64,000 bases of DNA from Salmonella enterica subsp. houtenae serovar Houten (GCA_900478215.1 LS483478.1:1364001-1428000), one strand, 5' to 3'; positions 43,744 to 53,596 are shown, counted from the first letter of the stretch. Translations and numbers: made by a program. The notes: generated from the sequence alone by a model not told the origin.

Positions 43744-44232
43744 ATGGTCTGGATTGATTACGCCATTATCGCGGTGATTGCTTTTTCCTGTCTGGTTAGC
43801 CTGATCCGCGGCTTTGTTCGTGAAGCGTTATCGCTGGTGACGTGGGGTTGTGCTTTCTTTGTCGCCAGTCACTACTACACTTACCTGTCTGTCTGGTTTA
43901 CGGGCTTTGAAGACGAACTGGTTCGTAATGGGATTGCTATCGCGGTACTGTTTATCGCGACGCTTATCGTCGGCGCTATCGTAAATTTTGTGATAGGTCA
44001 GCTAGTAGAAAAGACCGGCCTGTCGGGAACTGACCGGGTGTTGGGGATCTGTTTCGGCGCACTGCGAGGCGCGCTGATTGTCGCCGCCATTCTGTTCTTC
44101 CTCGATACCTTTACCGGCTTGTCGAAAAGCGAAGACTGGAGCAAATCGCAGCTCATCCCGCAGTTCAGTTTTATCATCAGATGGTTCTTTGACTATCTGC
44201 AAAGCTCGTCGAGTTTCTTGCCCAGGACGTAA
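43744..44232 (+). CDS. cvpA: CvpA membrane protein
   Basis: The product has 162 residues with four membrane helices and begins MVWIDYAIIAVIAFSCLVSLIRGFVRE. It is needed for colicin V production or import and, in Salmonella and pathogenic E. coli, for bile-salt tolerance. It is co-transcribed with purF under PurR. Confidence 0.95.
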   Translation: MVWIDYAIIAVIAFSCLVSLIRGFVREALSLVTWGCAFFVASHYYTYLSVWFTGFEDELVRNGIAIAVLFIATLIVGAIVNFVIGQLVEKTGLSGTDRVLGICFGALRGALIVAAILFFLDTFTGLSKSEDWSKSQLIPQFSFIIRWFFDYLQSSSSFLPRT

Positions 44233-44269
44233 TAGGTTCTGAGATGTGGCTTAACGAGGAAAATGACGT

Positions 44270-45787
44270 ATGTGCGGTATTGTCGGTATCGCCGGTGTTA
44301 TGCCGGTCAACCAGTCGATTTATGACGCGTTAACAGTGCTCCAGCATCGTGGTCAGGATGCTGCCGGTATCATCACCATTGATGCGAATAACTGCTTCCG
44401 CTTGCGTAAGGCAAACGGGCTGGTGAACGATATTTTTGAAGCTCGCCACATGCAGCGTTTGCAGGGCAACATGGGGATCGGCCATGTGCGCTACCCTACC
44501 GCAGGCAGCTCCAGCGCTTCCGAAGCGCAACCTTTTTACGTCAACTCGCCTTATGGCATCACGTTGGCCCATAATGGCAACCTGACTAACGCGCACGAGT
44601 TACGTAAAAAGCTGTTTGAAGAAAAGCGCCGTCATATCAACACTACCTCTGATTCCGAAATCCTGCTCAATATTTTCGCCAGCGAGCTCGACAACTTCCG
44701 TCACTACCCGCTGGAAGCCGACAATATTTTTGCCGCGATTGCCGCGACTAACCGTCAAATCCGCGGCGCCTATGCATGCGTGGCGATGATTATCGGCCAC
44801 GGCATGGTGGCTTTTCGCGATCCGCACGGCATTCGCCCGTTGGTGCTGGGTAAGCGTGACGTTGGCGATGGTCGTACGGAGTATATGGTCGCTTCTGAAA
44901 GCGTGGCGCTGGATACGCTGGGCTTTGAATTTCTGCGCGATGTCGCGCCGGGCGAAGCTATCTATATTACCGAAAAGGGGCAACTATTCACGCGCCAGTG
45001 CGCGGATAATCCGGTCAGTAACCCCTGTCTGTTCGAGTACGTTTACTTTGCTCGTCCGGACTCCTTTATCGACAAAATCTCCGTCTACAGCGCTCGTGTA
45101 AATATGGGCACCAAACTTGGCGAAAAAATCGCTCGTGAATGGGAAGACCTGGACATCGACGTCGTGATCCCTATCCCGGAAACCTCCTGCGATATCGCAC
45201 TGGAAATTGCCCGTATTCTCGGTAAGCCGTACCGCCAGGGATTTGTCAAAAATCGTTACGTGGGACGTACCTTTATCATGCCGGGCCAACAGCTACGCCG
45301 TAAATCCGTGCGCCGTAAGCTCAATGCTAATCGTGCGGAATTCCGCGATAAGAACGTCCTGTTGGTGGATGATTCCATCGTGCGTGGCACCACATCAGAA
45401 CAGATCATCGAGATGGCCCGGGAAGCCGGCGCGAAGAAGGTTTACCTGGCGTCCGCCGCGCCGGAAATTCGTTTCCCCAACGTTTATGGCATTGATATGC
45501 CGACGGCCAATGAGCTGATCGCGCATGGCCGCGAGGTGGATGAGATTCGTCAGATCATCGGCGCAGACGGGCTTATTTTCCAGGATCTGAACGATCTGAT
45601 CGAAGCCGTACGCGCGGAAAATCCGGATATCCAGCAGTTTGAATGTTCGGTATTTAACGGGGTATATGTTACCAAAGACGTAGACCAGCAATACCTCGAC
45701 TTCCTGGATTCATTACGTAATGACGACGCCAAAGCGGTGCTGTTCCAGAACGAAATGGAAAATCTGGAAATGCATAACGAAGGCTAA
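44270..45787 (+). CDS. purF: PurF amidophosphoribosyltransferase
   Basis: The product has 505 residues. After Met removal the N-terminal Cys (MCGIVGIAG) is the glutaminase nucleophile. The C-terminal phosphoribosyltransferase domain has the PRPP motif VLLVDDSIVRGTTS. It makes phosphoribosylamine, the first committed step of purine synthesis, and also feeds thiamine synthesis. A GC hairpin follows the stop. Confidence 0.97.
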   Translation: MCGIVGIAGVMPVNQSIYDALTVLQHRGQDAAGIITIDANNCFRLRKANGLVNDIFEARHMQRLQGNMGIGHVRYPTAGSSSASEAQPFYVNSPYGITLAHNGNLTNAHELRKKLFEEKRRHINTTSDSEILLNIFASELDNFRHYPLEADNIFAAIAATNRQIRGAYACVAMIIGHGMVAFRDPHGIRPLVLGKRDVGDGRTEYMVASESVALDTLGFEFLRDVAPGEAIYITEKGQLFTRQCADNPVSNPCLFEYVYFARPDSFIDKISVYSARVNMGTKLGEKIAREWEDLDIDVVIPIPETSCDIALEIARILGKPYRQGFVKNRYVGRTFIMPGQQLRRKSVRRKLNANRAEFRDKNVLLVDDSIVRGTTSEQIIEMAREAGAKKVYLASAAPEIRFPNVYGIDMPTANELIAHGREVDEIRQIIGADGLIFQDLNDLIEAVRAENPDIQQFECSVFNGVYVTKDVDQQYLDFLDSLRNDDAKAVLFQNEMENLEMHNEG

Positions 45788-45822
45788 TGGCTTTGCCAGC
45801 GGCGTGATGCCGCTGGCCGATG

Positions 45823-47250
45823 TCAATTACGCACTACGCCGAAGCGGATAGCGTATTTTTGTACTTTGTACTGTAACGTGGTGCGGGATACATTAAGGCT
45901 GCGGGCCGCGGCGGCAATATTCCCTTGATGCGTATCCAGCGCGGCTTCTATTAAATGCCTTTCGTAGTTGGCAACCCGCACCTCCAGCGACCCTTCATAC
46001 TGTGGATCGGGTGACGAGGGAAGGGGATTTTCCGGCACGGTTTCCGGTACGCCTAAATTTAACTCGTCCTGTTCAAAAATGATGTGTTTGAGCAGCCCGT
46101 CTTTTTCCTGCATGATCATGCTGCGTACAATCGCGTTTTCCAGCATCCTGACATTACCCGGCCAGGCGTGGTTGAGCAGATCATTACGCGCCGTCTCGCT
46201 TAGTCCGTGAATATCCTGCGGTACGTCATTACGGTATTTATCAATAAAATAATTCGCCAGTAAGGGAATATCTTCCGGGCGGGCGCGCAGCGGCGGTAGC
46301 GTCAACATTCCGACGCTCAACCGATAAAAAAGATCTGCCCGCAGGCGTTCTTGTTGAATTAATTTGACGGGCGCTTCGTTCATGGCGGCAACGATCCTGA
46401 CGTCAGAATGCAGTTGTTGTTGTCCGCCGAGCCGCCAGAAGGTTTTATCTTGCAAGAATCGCAGCAGTTTGCTTTGCATCTCTATCGGCATGGCGTTCAG
46501 CTCATCCAGAAAGAGCGTTCCCCCGTTTGCCAGCTCCAGATAACCCTGGCTATTTTCCGCGCCGGTATAGGCGCCGCGCACGGTGCCGAAAAGCGTACTT
46601 TCGATAAGCGTAGGCGGTAGAGCGCCGCAGTTCAGGGCGATGAACGGTTTATTCGCTCGCTTGCTGCATTGATGTATCAGGCGGGAAAATAGCTCCTTAC
46701 CCGTTCCCGTCTCCCCGACAATCGTCACCGGAATATTACTGGCGGCCAGCCGTTTGGCTTTGGCGATATTACTGAGCATTTCCGAGTTTTCGGTAATAAT
46801 GGCATGGTGCTTCTCATGGTGATCGGCATACAGCAGTTGGTTCAGTTCTACCACCTGCTCCTGGAGCCGCCTGACGCCGGACATATTCCTGCCGATTTCG
46901 ATCACGCCGACCATGCCGCCATCGCTTGCATAGAGCGGCGCGGTGGTGTGCTGATAGTCAACGGCCTGGCCTCGCGCATTATAATAAATTTGATAATGGC
47001 CAATGTATTCCACGCCTTTTTTTAACGATGAAAGCATCGTACTTTGGCTCTCTCTCATGCCCGGATATACATCCAGCATATGTTTTCCCATTGCTCGTTC
47101 AATGCTGTAGCCGTCCAGATCCGCGCTTTCCTGATTGTAGTAAACGTATTCACCACGCTCATTAATAACGGCCAACGGTTGATGAATCAAATCGAAAAAG
47201 CGGGAAAACATCCTGAGCGCCGAGGCCAGTTCCTGATTGGTGGATGCCAT
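45823..47250 (-). CDS. Sigma-54-dependent activator of the divergent amino-acid operon
   Basis: The product has 475 residues from the ATG at 47250, with GAGGAA upstream; an ATG at 47265 is the alternative. A PAS sensor domain (about 10-125) precedes the AAA+ domain. That domain has Walker A GETGTGKE near residue 178, the sigma-54 contact loop GAYTGA (usual form GAFTGA), and Walker B TLFLDELN. A Fis-type helix-turn-helix (GNIAAAARSLNVSRTTLQYK) ends it. It should activate the -24/-12 promoter at 47392. The PAS ligand is unknown. It is not present between purF and ubiX in E. coli. Confidence 0.9.
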   Translation of the reverse strand: MASTNQELASALRMFSRFFDLIHQPLAVINERGEYVYYNQESADLDGYSIERAMGKHMLDVYPGMRESQSTMLSSLKKGVEYIGHYQIYYNARGQAVDYQHTTAPLYASDGGMVGVIEIGRNMSGVRRLQEQVVELNQLLYADHHEKHHAIITENSEMLSNIAKAKRLAASNIPVTIVGETGTGKELFSRLIHQCSKRANKPFIALNCGALPPTLIESTLFGTVRGAYTGAENSQGYLELANGGTLFLDELNAMPIEMQSKLLRFLQDKTFWRLGGQQQLHSDVRIVAAMNEAPVKLIQQERLRADLFYRLSVGMLTLPPLRARPEDIPLLANYFIDKYRNDVPQDIHGLSETARNDLLNHAWPGNVRMLENAIVRSMIMQEKDGLLKHIIFEQDELNLGVPETVPENPLPSSPDPQYEGSLEVRVANYERHLIEAALDTHQGNIAAAARSLNVSRTTLQYKVQKYAIRFGVVRN

Positions 47251-47295
47251 ACGCGCATTCCTCATAGCTATTGCTTATGTTGCCATTATAAAAGT

Positions 47296-47309
47296 GACGA
47301 ATTTTCGTC
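47296..47309. promoter_or_regulatory. Candidate activator-binding palindrome
   Basis: GACGAATTTTCGTC is a perfect palindrome about 96 bp upstream of the sigma-54 promoter. A second half site (GACGAAAATGAG) lies at 47334-47345. Spacing and symmetry fit an upstream activating sequence for the divergent activator. Confidence 0.65.
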
Positions 47310-47391
47310 GCTGTGATGAATAACAAACTCAATGACGAAAATGAGAAAAAGGTTATTTTTATAAGCTATTGATTATTTTTATAAAAAATAA

Positions 47392-47407
47392 TGGCACGCC
47401 CTTTGCT
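47392..47407 (+). promoter_or_regulatory. Sigma-54 (-24/-12) promoter
   Basis: TGGCACGCCCTTTGCT matches the RpoN consensus TGGCACG-N4-TTGCW exactly, with GG and GC ten bases apart, 54 bp before the decarboxylase start. Confidence 0.93.
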
Positions 47408-47460
47408 TTATCCCTGTAAAGAATGCGGATTTTTACCATAAACATTAAGCAGAGGGCGTT

Positions 47461-48858
47461 ATGACTGACTCGATTATGCAGAATTACAACCAGCTACGTG
47501 AGCAGGTAATCAACGGCGATCGCCGTTTCCAGCACAAAGACGGTCATTTGTGTTTTGAAGGGGTAGATCTGGACGCTCTGGCGCGCCAGTACCCCACGCC
47601 GTTCTATGTGTTTTCTGAGCCGGAGATTATTCGTAACATTCATGAAATCCAGCAGGCATTTGCGGCGCATAAAAATACCAAAACCTTCTTTGCGTCAAAA
47701 ACCTGCTCGGTCATGGGCGTGTTGAAAGCCATTCGCGACGCTGGAATTTGCGCGGAGGCAAACTCACAATATGAGGTTCGCAAGTGTCTGGAGATAGGCT
47801 TTCGCGGCGATCAGATCGTCTTCAACGGCGTGGTGAAAAAGCCTGCCGATCTGGAATATGCCATCGCCAACGATCTGTATCTTATTAATGTCGATAGCCT
47901 GTATGAGCTGGAACATATTGATGCCATCTCTCGCAAGCTGAAGAAAGTCGCCAATGTTTGCGTCCGCGTAGAGCCGAATGTTCCCTCGGCGACACATGCG
48001 GAACTGGTTACCGCTTTCCATGCGAAGTCGGGTCTCGACCTGGAACAGGCGGAAGAAACCTGCCGCCGCATTCTGGCGATGCCTTATGTGCATTTACGCG
48101 GCTTGCATATGCATGTAGGCGATCAGGTGCCGGAGTCAGAGCCTTTCGCAAAAGCGACCAACGTGCTGGTGGATGAATCCCGTCGCCTGGAAGAGGTGCT
48201 CGGTATTAAGTTTGATTTGATCAACGTAGGCGGCGGGATTCCGGTTCCCTATAAATATGACGATGAAAATGGCGATCCGCTAAAAGACAATATGTATGCC
48301 GGTATTACCGCCCAGGATTTTGCCGATGCGGTCATTCGTGAAGTACATAAATGGCGTACCGATGTGGAAATATGTATTGAACCCGGACGTAAAGTGACCG
48401 GGTCGGCGGCGGTTTTACTGACGGAAGTCTCCTGCGAAAAACGTAAAACAAATTACGATCTTAACGGCAATGTGGAATGCCACGTTGAATGGAAATTTGT
48501 TGACGCCGGTTACAGCGTACTCTCTGACAGCCAACATTTTGACTGGTTCTTTTATGTCTATAACGCCTCTCGCATGACGGCAGCGCACGACGCCTGGATA
48601 AAATTAGCCGGGCCGCTGTGTGATGGCGGGGATTATTTCCATATGGGGGTGAAAGGCGAAGAGTTTTTACTGCCGAAGGACACTCATGTTGGCGATATTG
48701 TCGCGTTTCTTGATGCCGGGGCATACACCATTGAAAGTCAAACCGTTTATAACAACCGTCCGCGCACGGGCGTGGTGATGATCGATAAAAATGGCGAGAC
48801 GCGTCTGATTCGTCGGGAAGACAGTTACGAAGATATGGTCAAGTACGACATTTATTAA
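47461..48858 (+). CDS. PLP-dependent decarboxylase of the diaminopimelate/ornithine (fold III) family
   Basis: The product has 465 residues. The PLP lysine is K80 in FFASKTCSVMG. The glycine loop NVGGGIPVPY and EPGRKVTGSA bind phosphate. The substrate-side Cys is C387 in PLCDGGD, the equivalent of LysA GPxCESxD. It is longer than LysA (about 420), and the real lysA is elsewhere in such genomes. The substrate may be a basic amino acid such as lysine, ornithine or diaminopimelate, inferred from its neighbours. It is the first gene of the sigma-54 operon. Confidence 0.85.
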   Translation: MTDSIMQNYNQLREQVINGDRRFQHKDGHLCFEGVDLDALARQYPTPFYVFSEPEIIRNIHEIQQAFAAHKNTKTFFASKTCSVMGVLKAIRDAGICAEANSQYEVRKCLEIGFRGDQIVFNGVVKKPADLEYAIANDLYLINVDSLYELEHIDAISRKLKKVANVCVRVEPNVPSATHAELVTAFHAKSGLDLEQAEETCRRILAMPYVHLRGLHMHVGDQVPESEPFAKATNVLVDESRRLEEVLGIKFDLINVGGGIPVPYKYDDENGDPLKDNMYAGITAQDFADAVIREVHKWRTDVEICIEPGRKVTGSAAVLLTEVSCEKRKTNYDLNGNVECHVEWKFVDAGYSVLSDSQHFDWFFYVYNASRMTAAHDAWIKLAGPLCDGGDYFHMGVKGEEFLLPKDTHVGDIVAFLDAGAYTIESQTVYNNRPRTGVVMIDKNGETRLIRREDSYEDMVKYDIY

Positions 48859-48867
48859 TACTGTTTT

Positions 48868-48892
48868 GGGCTTCAGTTTCATGCTGAAGCCC
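48868..48892 (+). terminator. Hairpin between decarboxylase and permease genes
   Basis: GGGCTTCAG and CTGAAGCCC form a perfect 9-bp stem with a 7-nt loop but no T run. It may be an internal mRNA stabiliser or partial terminator. Confidence 0.5.
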
Positions 48893-48948
48893 GTCGTCAG
48901 ATGATAAGAAGAGGGCAGTGATGCCTGAATGCATAACAGGAGATGGCC

Positions 48949-50370
48949 ATGAGTAACACGAATTCTGGCTTACTTGGCATCAAAGACATTGTCTTTATGA
49001 ATGTCATCGCTATTCTGAGTTTGCGGCAAATCCCTAACGTGGCGCCTTACGGGGCATCGGCCATGTTGCTATGGGTGATAGCCGCATTCTGTTTGTTTTT
49101 TCCTTTAGCGATGGTGTGCGGCGAGCTGTCAACCGGCTGGCCGAAAGATGGCGGGATATTTGTCTGGATTAAAGAGGCATTTGGTAAACGTATTGCATGG
49201 ATTGTAGTGGTTTGTTTTCTCTTTTCCTGCGTACTGTTTTTCCCATTAATGTTGCAATTCGGCTTTACCGCGTTGGGCTATATGATTGGCGGCGGCCTGG
49301 CGGAAAATAAAGCGTTTATCGGTATTGGTTCTGCGGTGATTTTCTGGCTATTAACGCTGATGAATATCCGCGGGATGGAATGGACAAAAATTATTAATAG
49401 CATCAGCGCCTGGTGCGGCGTATTTATTCCCTCCGCCATCCTCATTTTGCTGGCGGTGGTATGGCTATGTACCGGACACCAGATGCAGACGGACTACACT
49501 ACAGCGAAAAACTGGATTCCGGATCTCGGACACTGGGATACGATCGTTTTCTTATCCAGCATGATGTTTGCGTTTGCCGGACTGGAGGTCGCCCCAATGA
49601 TTGCCGGGCGTACCCGTAATCCACAGCGTGATTTTCCGCGAGCGATGGCCGTCTCCGCCGCCGTTATCGTTGGGATCTATATGGTCGGCACCTGGGCGCT
49701 AAATACGCTTTTACCCGCCGGGAAAACCGACATTGTGGCAGGCGTCATGCAGGCTATGCATGCTGCTGCGGACACGCTGCATATGCCGTGGTTAATTCCT
49801 GTTATGGCCATCTGTATGTTTTTCGGCGCCCTTGGGCAGATTAACTCCTGGCTGGTGGGGCCGATTTATATGCTCCAGGAAGCCTCGCGTGAAGATAACC
49901 TGCTGGGGGATCGAATCGGCAAATTACATCCGGTGTGGAAAACGCCCGCCTTTGCCTTGACTGTACAGGCGATTATTGTCACGGTCCTGTGTTTTTCGAC
50001 TTTTATTTCGCCAAGCGTTGCGGCGGCTTACTGGATGTTAACGGCGTTAACAACCATCACCTATTTTATTCCTTATCTGGTGATGTTCCCGGCGTTCTGG
50101 CGTTTACGTAAGACCCAGCCGGATACGCCAAGAAGTTTTAAAATTCCGGGCAAGGTTTTACCGGCTATTTTACCTGCGCTGGGCTTTCTTTCTATCGCCT
50201 TTGCCGTTGCGCTGTTATTTATTCCGCCTTCTCAAATTGATATGGGCGGATATTTCCAGTACGCCGGGAAAATTATTGGCGGAGCCGTGCTGGCGGTTGT
50301 CGTCGCGGAGTACATTTACCACCGGGCGCAGAAACGTAATGCTCGTTTAAGCATGGCGGGAGGAAAATAA
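48949..50370 (+). CDS. APC-superfamily amino acid permease (antiporter-like)
   Basis: The product has 473 residues from the ATG at 48949, seven bases after AGGAG; an ATG at 48943 is too close to it. It has about twelve membrane helices. The N-terminal LLGIKDIVFMNVIAILSLRQ-type helix and the following GxxA segments resemble the glutamate/GABA antiporter group. Such proteins often exchange an amino acid for its decarboxylation product. The decarboxylase upstream makes that an attractive role here. Confidence 0.85.
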   Translation: MSNTNSGLLGIKDIVFMNVIAILSLRQIPNVAPYGASAMLLWVIAAFCLFFPLAMVCGELSTGWPKDGGIFVWIKEAFGKRIAWIVVVCFLFSCVLFFPLMLQFGFTALGYMIGGGLAENKAFIGIGSAVIFWLLTLMNIRGMEWTKIINSISAWCGVFIPSAILILLAVVWLCTGHQMQTDYTTAKNWIPDLGHWDTIVFLSSMMFAFAGLEVAPMIAGRTRNPQRDFPRAMAVSAAVIVGIYMVGTWALNTLLPAGKTDIVAGVMQAMHAAADTLHMPWLIPVMAICMFFGALGQINSWLVGPIYMLQEASREDNLLGDRIGKLHPVWKTPAFALTVQAIIVTVLCFSTFISPSVAAAYWMLTALTTITYFIPYLVMFPAFWRLRKTQPDTPRSFKIPGKVLPAILPALGFLSIAFAVALLFIPPSQIDMGGYFQYAGKIIGGAVLAVVVAEYIYHRAQKRNARLSMAGGK

Positions 50371-50371
50371 A

Positions 50372-51475
50372 ATGTATATGCCAGTTCTGGAAATAAATCT
50401 ACGCAAGCTGGAAGAAAACGCCCGCACGGAAAAAGCTCTGCTGGCAAGCAGCGGTATTGACGTGATGGCTGTCAATAAAGTTTTTGACGGTTGTGTGGAA
50501 ACCGCGCAGGCGGTGTTCAACGGCGGAATTACCATTATTGCGGAGTCACGAACCTATAATTTGAAAAAAATACGCGAAACAGGATGTACGACCTGCCTGT
50601 TACGGAGCCCGTGTCTGAGTGAAATCGAGGATGTGGTGCGCTACGCGGATATTAGTTTAAATAGCGAGCCGGTGATATTACGGGCATTATCGCAAGAAGC
50701 CCAACGCCAGGGAAAAACGCATCAGGTATTACTGATGGTGGATATGGGCGATTTACGCGAGGGTATCTGGTTTGGTGAATATCAACGCATTCTTGAGACC
50801 GTTACTCTGATTAATGGTCTGCCCGGTCTGGAATTATATGGACTGGGCACCAACTTTAATTGTTACGGCACCGTGTTGCCAACGGTAAAAAATGGCGAGG
50901 ATTTTCTGGCGTTGGCCGCCCGACTGGAAGCCGACAGCGGTATTCCTGTCCGACGGCTTTCTGCGGGAAACTGCACCAGCTATCACCTGCTGGATAAAGG
51001 TATCTGGCCGCAGGGGCTGAATCATCTGCGCATCGGCGGACTGCATGAATTCGGCATTGAATATGTGGACATGAAATACCTTAATGAATTTCACCACTCC
51101 GCAAAACCGGTCGATAAAGCCTGTTCCGATATGTATATCCTGGAAGCGGAAATCATCGAACTGAACCGTAAACCGACCGTCCCGGTCGGGGAGCTGGGCG
51201 TCGATGCCTTTTTGCAAAGTAAAACCTTTGTCGATCATGGCATACGCCGACGGGCATTGCTGGCGTTTGGTCGCCAGGATGTGCCGTCGGATAACTGTGT
51301 GCCATGCGACAACGCTATCACTATCTTAGGACAAACCAGCGATCATACGCTGGTTGATATTGAAGATTGTCGTCAGTCGCTAAAAGTAGGTGATGTGGTT
51401 CGCTTTGAGCTGGATTATACGGGTCTGTTAATGGCCTGCCAGACCAAAGGCGTCGCCTGGAGGTTTACGCGTTAA
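50372..51475 (+). CDS. Alanine/ornithine racemase-family PLP enzyme
   Basis: The product has 367 residues in an alanine-racemase-type barrel. The PLP lysine is K36 in MAVNKVFDG, close to the AVTKVF form of ornithine racemases rather than the AVVKANAYGHG of alanine racemases. LEINLRKLEENAR is the family start. It begins two bases after the permease stop. It probably interconverts D- and L-forms of a basic amino acid; the substrate is inferred. Confidence 0.82.
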   Translation: MYMPVLEINLRKLEENARTEKALLASSGIDVMAVNKVFDGCVETAQAVFNGGITIIAESRTYNLKKIRETGCTTCLLRSPCLSEIEDVVRYADISLNSEPVILRALSQEAQRQGKTHQVLLMVDMGDLREGIWFGEYQRILETVTLINGLPGLELYGLGTNFNCYGTVLPTVKNGEDFLALAARLEADSGIPVRRLSAGNCTSYHLLDKGIWPQGLNHLRIGGLHEFGIEYVDMKYLNEFHHSAKPVDKACSDMYILEAEIIELNRKPTVPVGELGVDAFLQSKTFVDHGIRRRALLAFGRQDVPSDNCVPCDNAITILGQTSDHTLVDIEDCRQSLKVGDVVRFELDYTGLLMACQTKGVAWRFTR

Positions 51476-51538
51476 CGCATAGCCGCCGCGGCTATGTCGC
51501 GGCGGCATCTTTGACCTCACGAAAGACAGGGAGTAATG

Positions 51539-52945
51539 ATGGATACCCTGCAACAATCACCGTCAGCAGAGCCTGAAGGCGGTCTGCGGCGTAACCTGAA
51601 AAAGCGGCATCTGCTGATGATGTCGCTGGGCGGCACGATTGGCACCGGCTTATTTATCGGCATTGCCGAACCTCTAAGCAGCGTCGGGCCAGCGGGAACC
51701 TTACTGGCCTATCTGTTTGCCGGAACCATTATGCTGGCGACGATGATGTGTCTTGGCGAATTATCATGCGCCTTTCCCCACTCCGGTTCATTTCAACACT
51801 ACGCGCTGATGTTTATGCCGTCACCTGGCTGGAGCTATACCATTGGCTGGCTTTACTGGTTTAGCTGGGTATTTTCCCTGGCGGCCGACCTCACTGCCGC
51901 AGGGTTTATTGCTCACCAGTTTTTCCCCGCTGTTCCGGTATATATGTTCTGCCTGGCGATTCTGCTTATCCTGACGGCCATCAATCTCACCTCCGCAAAA
52001 AGTTTTGGCGAATGCGAATACTGGCTTTCGGCCATTAAAGTGTTCGCGATCGTGCTGTTTATCTGCGCGGGCGGGGTCATGATCTACTCGCTAATGGGCC
52101 ATAGTGACTGGCACCCGACGTTAAAAACAGACGGAATGTGGTTTCCCCACGGTTGGGAGCAAATTGTGGTCTGTATGACGATTGTGATTTACTCCTTCCA
52201 GGGGGTGGAACTGGTAGGAAATGCGGCAGGGGAGACAGAATCGCCGCACATTATTTTACCGAAAGTGATACTGGGGATCGGTCTCAGAATCATTTTGTTT
52301 TACGGCCTGGCGATTGCGGTGCTGGCGCTGGTCTATCCGCATGAATTGACGCCAAATGGACAAAGCCCCTTTGTATGGGTATTCTCCCACGCGGGCATTC
52401 CGAGGGCGGATACGCTGATGACGCTGGTGATCTTTTCCGCCGCGATTTCTGCCGCTAATTCGGCTATTTACGCCAGTTCGCGTATGTTATGGTCTATGGC
52501 GGGCGATCGCTTTGCGCCAGCCTGCTTTGGTAAAACGAACGGCGGCGGCGCGCCGGTGTATGCTATTTTAATCACGGCCTTGTTGGCGTTGGTGTCGTTG
52601 TTGACCCGCTATATTCCCGCGCAGCAATTTTATTTATATCTGATCGCCAGTACCGGGCAGGTGGGTTGCCTTGCATGGATAACCATCGGATGGTGCCAGT
52701 ATCGCTTCCGGCAATCGGTGCGTAATGGAACGTACGCCAGCGATTTGCTACGCTATCGATCGCCGCTTTTCCCCTGGACGGCCCGATTTGTCATTATCAC
52801 CAATTTTGCCATTATGGTCGGCACCTGGTTTAGTGAGCAGGGGGGAGTGATAATGTTGGTTGAGCTGGCTTTTATGATAGGGATTCTTTTGTCATGGTAT
52901 CTCTTCAGACCCACTTTGAACCGGTTACGTAACACAGTGGGATGA
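51539..52945 (+). CDS. APC-family amino acid:proton symporter (AAT type)
   Basis: The product has 468 residues from the ATG at 51539; ATG at 51536 is adjacent. It has twelve membrane helices. The AAT signature is RNLKKRHLLMMSLGGTIGTG, followed by GELSCAFPHSGSFQHYA. Family members import single amino acids, for example LysP, AroP and GabP. As the last gene of the operon it would bring in the substrate for the racemase and decarboxylase. Confidence 0.85.
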   Translation: MDTLQQSPSAEPEGGLRRNLKKRHLLMMSLGGTIGTGLFIGIAEPLSSVGPAGTLLAYLFAGTIMLATMMCLGELSCAFPHSGSFQHYALMFMPSPGWSYTIGWLYWFSWVFSLAADLTAAGFIAHQFFPAVPVYMFCLAILLILTAINLTSAKSFGECEYWLSAIKVFAIVLFICAGGVMIYSLMGHSDWHPTLKTDGMWFPHGWEQIVVCMTIVIYSFQGVELVGNAAGETESPHIILPKVILGIGLRIILFYGLAIAVLALVYPHELTPNGQSPFVWVFSHAGIPRADTLMTLVIFSAAISAANSAIYASSRMLWSMAGDRFAPACFGKTNGGGAPVYAILITALLALVSLLTRYIPAQQFYLYLIASTGQVGCLAWITIGWCQYRFRQSVRNGTYASDLLRYRSPLFPWTARFVIITNFAIMVGTWFSEQGGVIMLVELAFMIGILLSWYLFRPTLNRLRNTVG

Positions 52946-52971
52946 ACGGCGCTCGTAAACGGTAAGAGAAC

Positions 52972-53541
52972 ATGAAACGACTCATTGTAGGAATTAGCGG
53001 CGCCAGCGGAGCGATTTATGGCGTGCGCTTATTACAGATTTTGCGCGATGTCGATAGCGTGGAAACGCATCTGGTGATGAGCCAGGCGGCCCGACAAACG
53101 CTGGCGCTGGAGACCCATTTTTCGCTGCGCGAGGTGCAGGCGCTGGCCGACGTGACGCACGATGCGCGCGACATTGCCGCCAGCATTTCGTCGGGCTCTT
53201 ACCCGACGGCGGGAATGGTGATCCTGCCCTGTTCGATTAAAACGCTTTCGGGGATTGTCCACAGTTATACTGACGGACTGCTTACCCGCGCGGCGGATGT
53301 AATATTGAAAGAGCGGCGACCTCTGGTGCTGTGCGTGCGCGAAACGCCGCTGCATATCGGGCATTTGCGTTTAATGACCCAGGCCGCTGAGATAGGCGCG
53401 GTGATTATGCCGCCGGTTCCGGCTTTTTATCATCTTCCTCAGACGTTAGATGATGTTATAAATCAAACGGTTAACCGAGTTCTGGATCAGTTTGATATCC
53501 CCCTTCCGCACGATCTCTTTGTTCGCTGGCAGGGCGCATAG
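52972..53541 (+). CDS. ubiX: UbiX flavin prenyltransferase
   Basis: The product has 189 residues. It starts MKRLIVGISGASGAIYGVRLL, the flavin-binding loop, and has SSGSYPTAGMVILPCSIKTL. It makes the prenylated FMN cofactor used by UbiD in ubiquinone synthesis. In E. coli it follows purF directly; here the sigma-54 operon lies between them. Confidence 0.96.
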   Translation: MKRLIVGISGASGAIYGVRLLQILRDVDSVETHLVMSQAARQTLALETHFSLREVQALADVTHDARDIAASISSGSYPTAGMVILPCSIKTLSGIVHSYTDGLLTRAADVILKERRPLVLCVRETPLHIGHLRLMTQAAEIGAVIMPPVPAFYHLPQTLDDVINQTVNRVLDQFDIPLPHDLFVRWQGA

Positions 53542-53573
53542 CGCTGTCTGTTTCGCGTGCATTATTATCCCTG

Positions 53574-53596
53574 TTGCCCTGTTTCAGGGCAATTTT
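53574..53596 (+). terminator. Terminator after ubiX
   Basis: TTGCCCTG ttt CAGGGCAA followed by TTTT, 32 bp past the stop. Confidence 0.85.
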
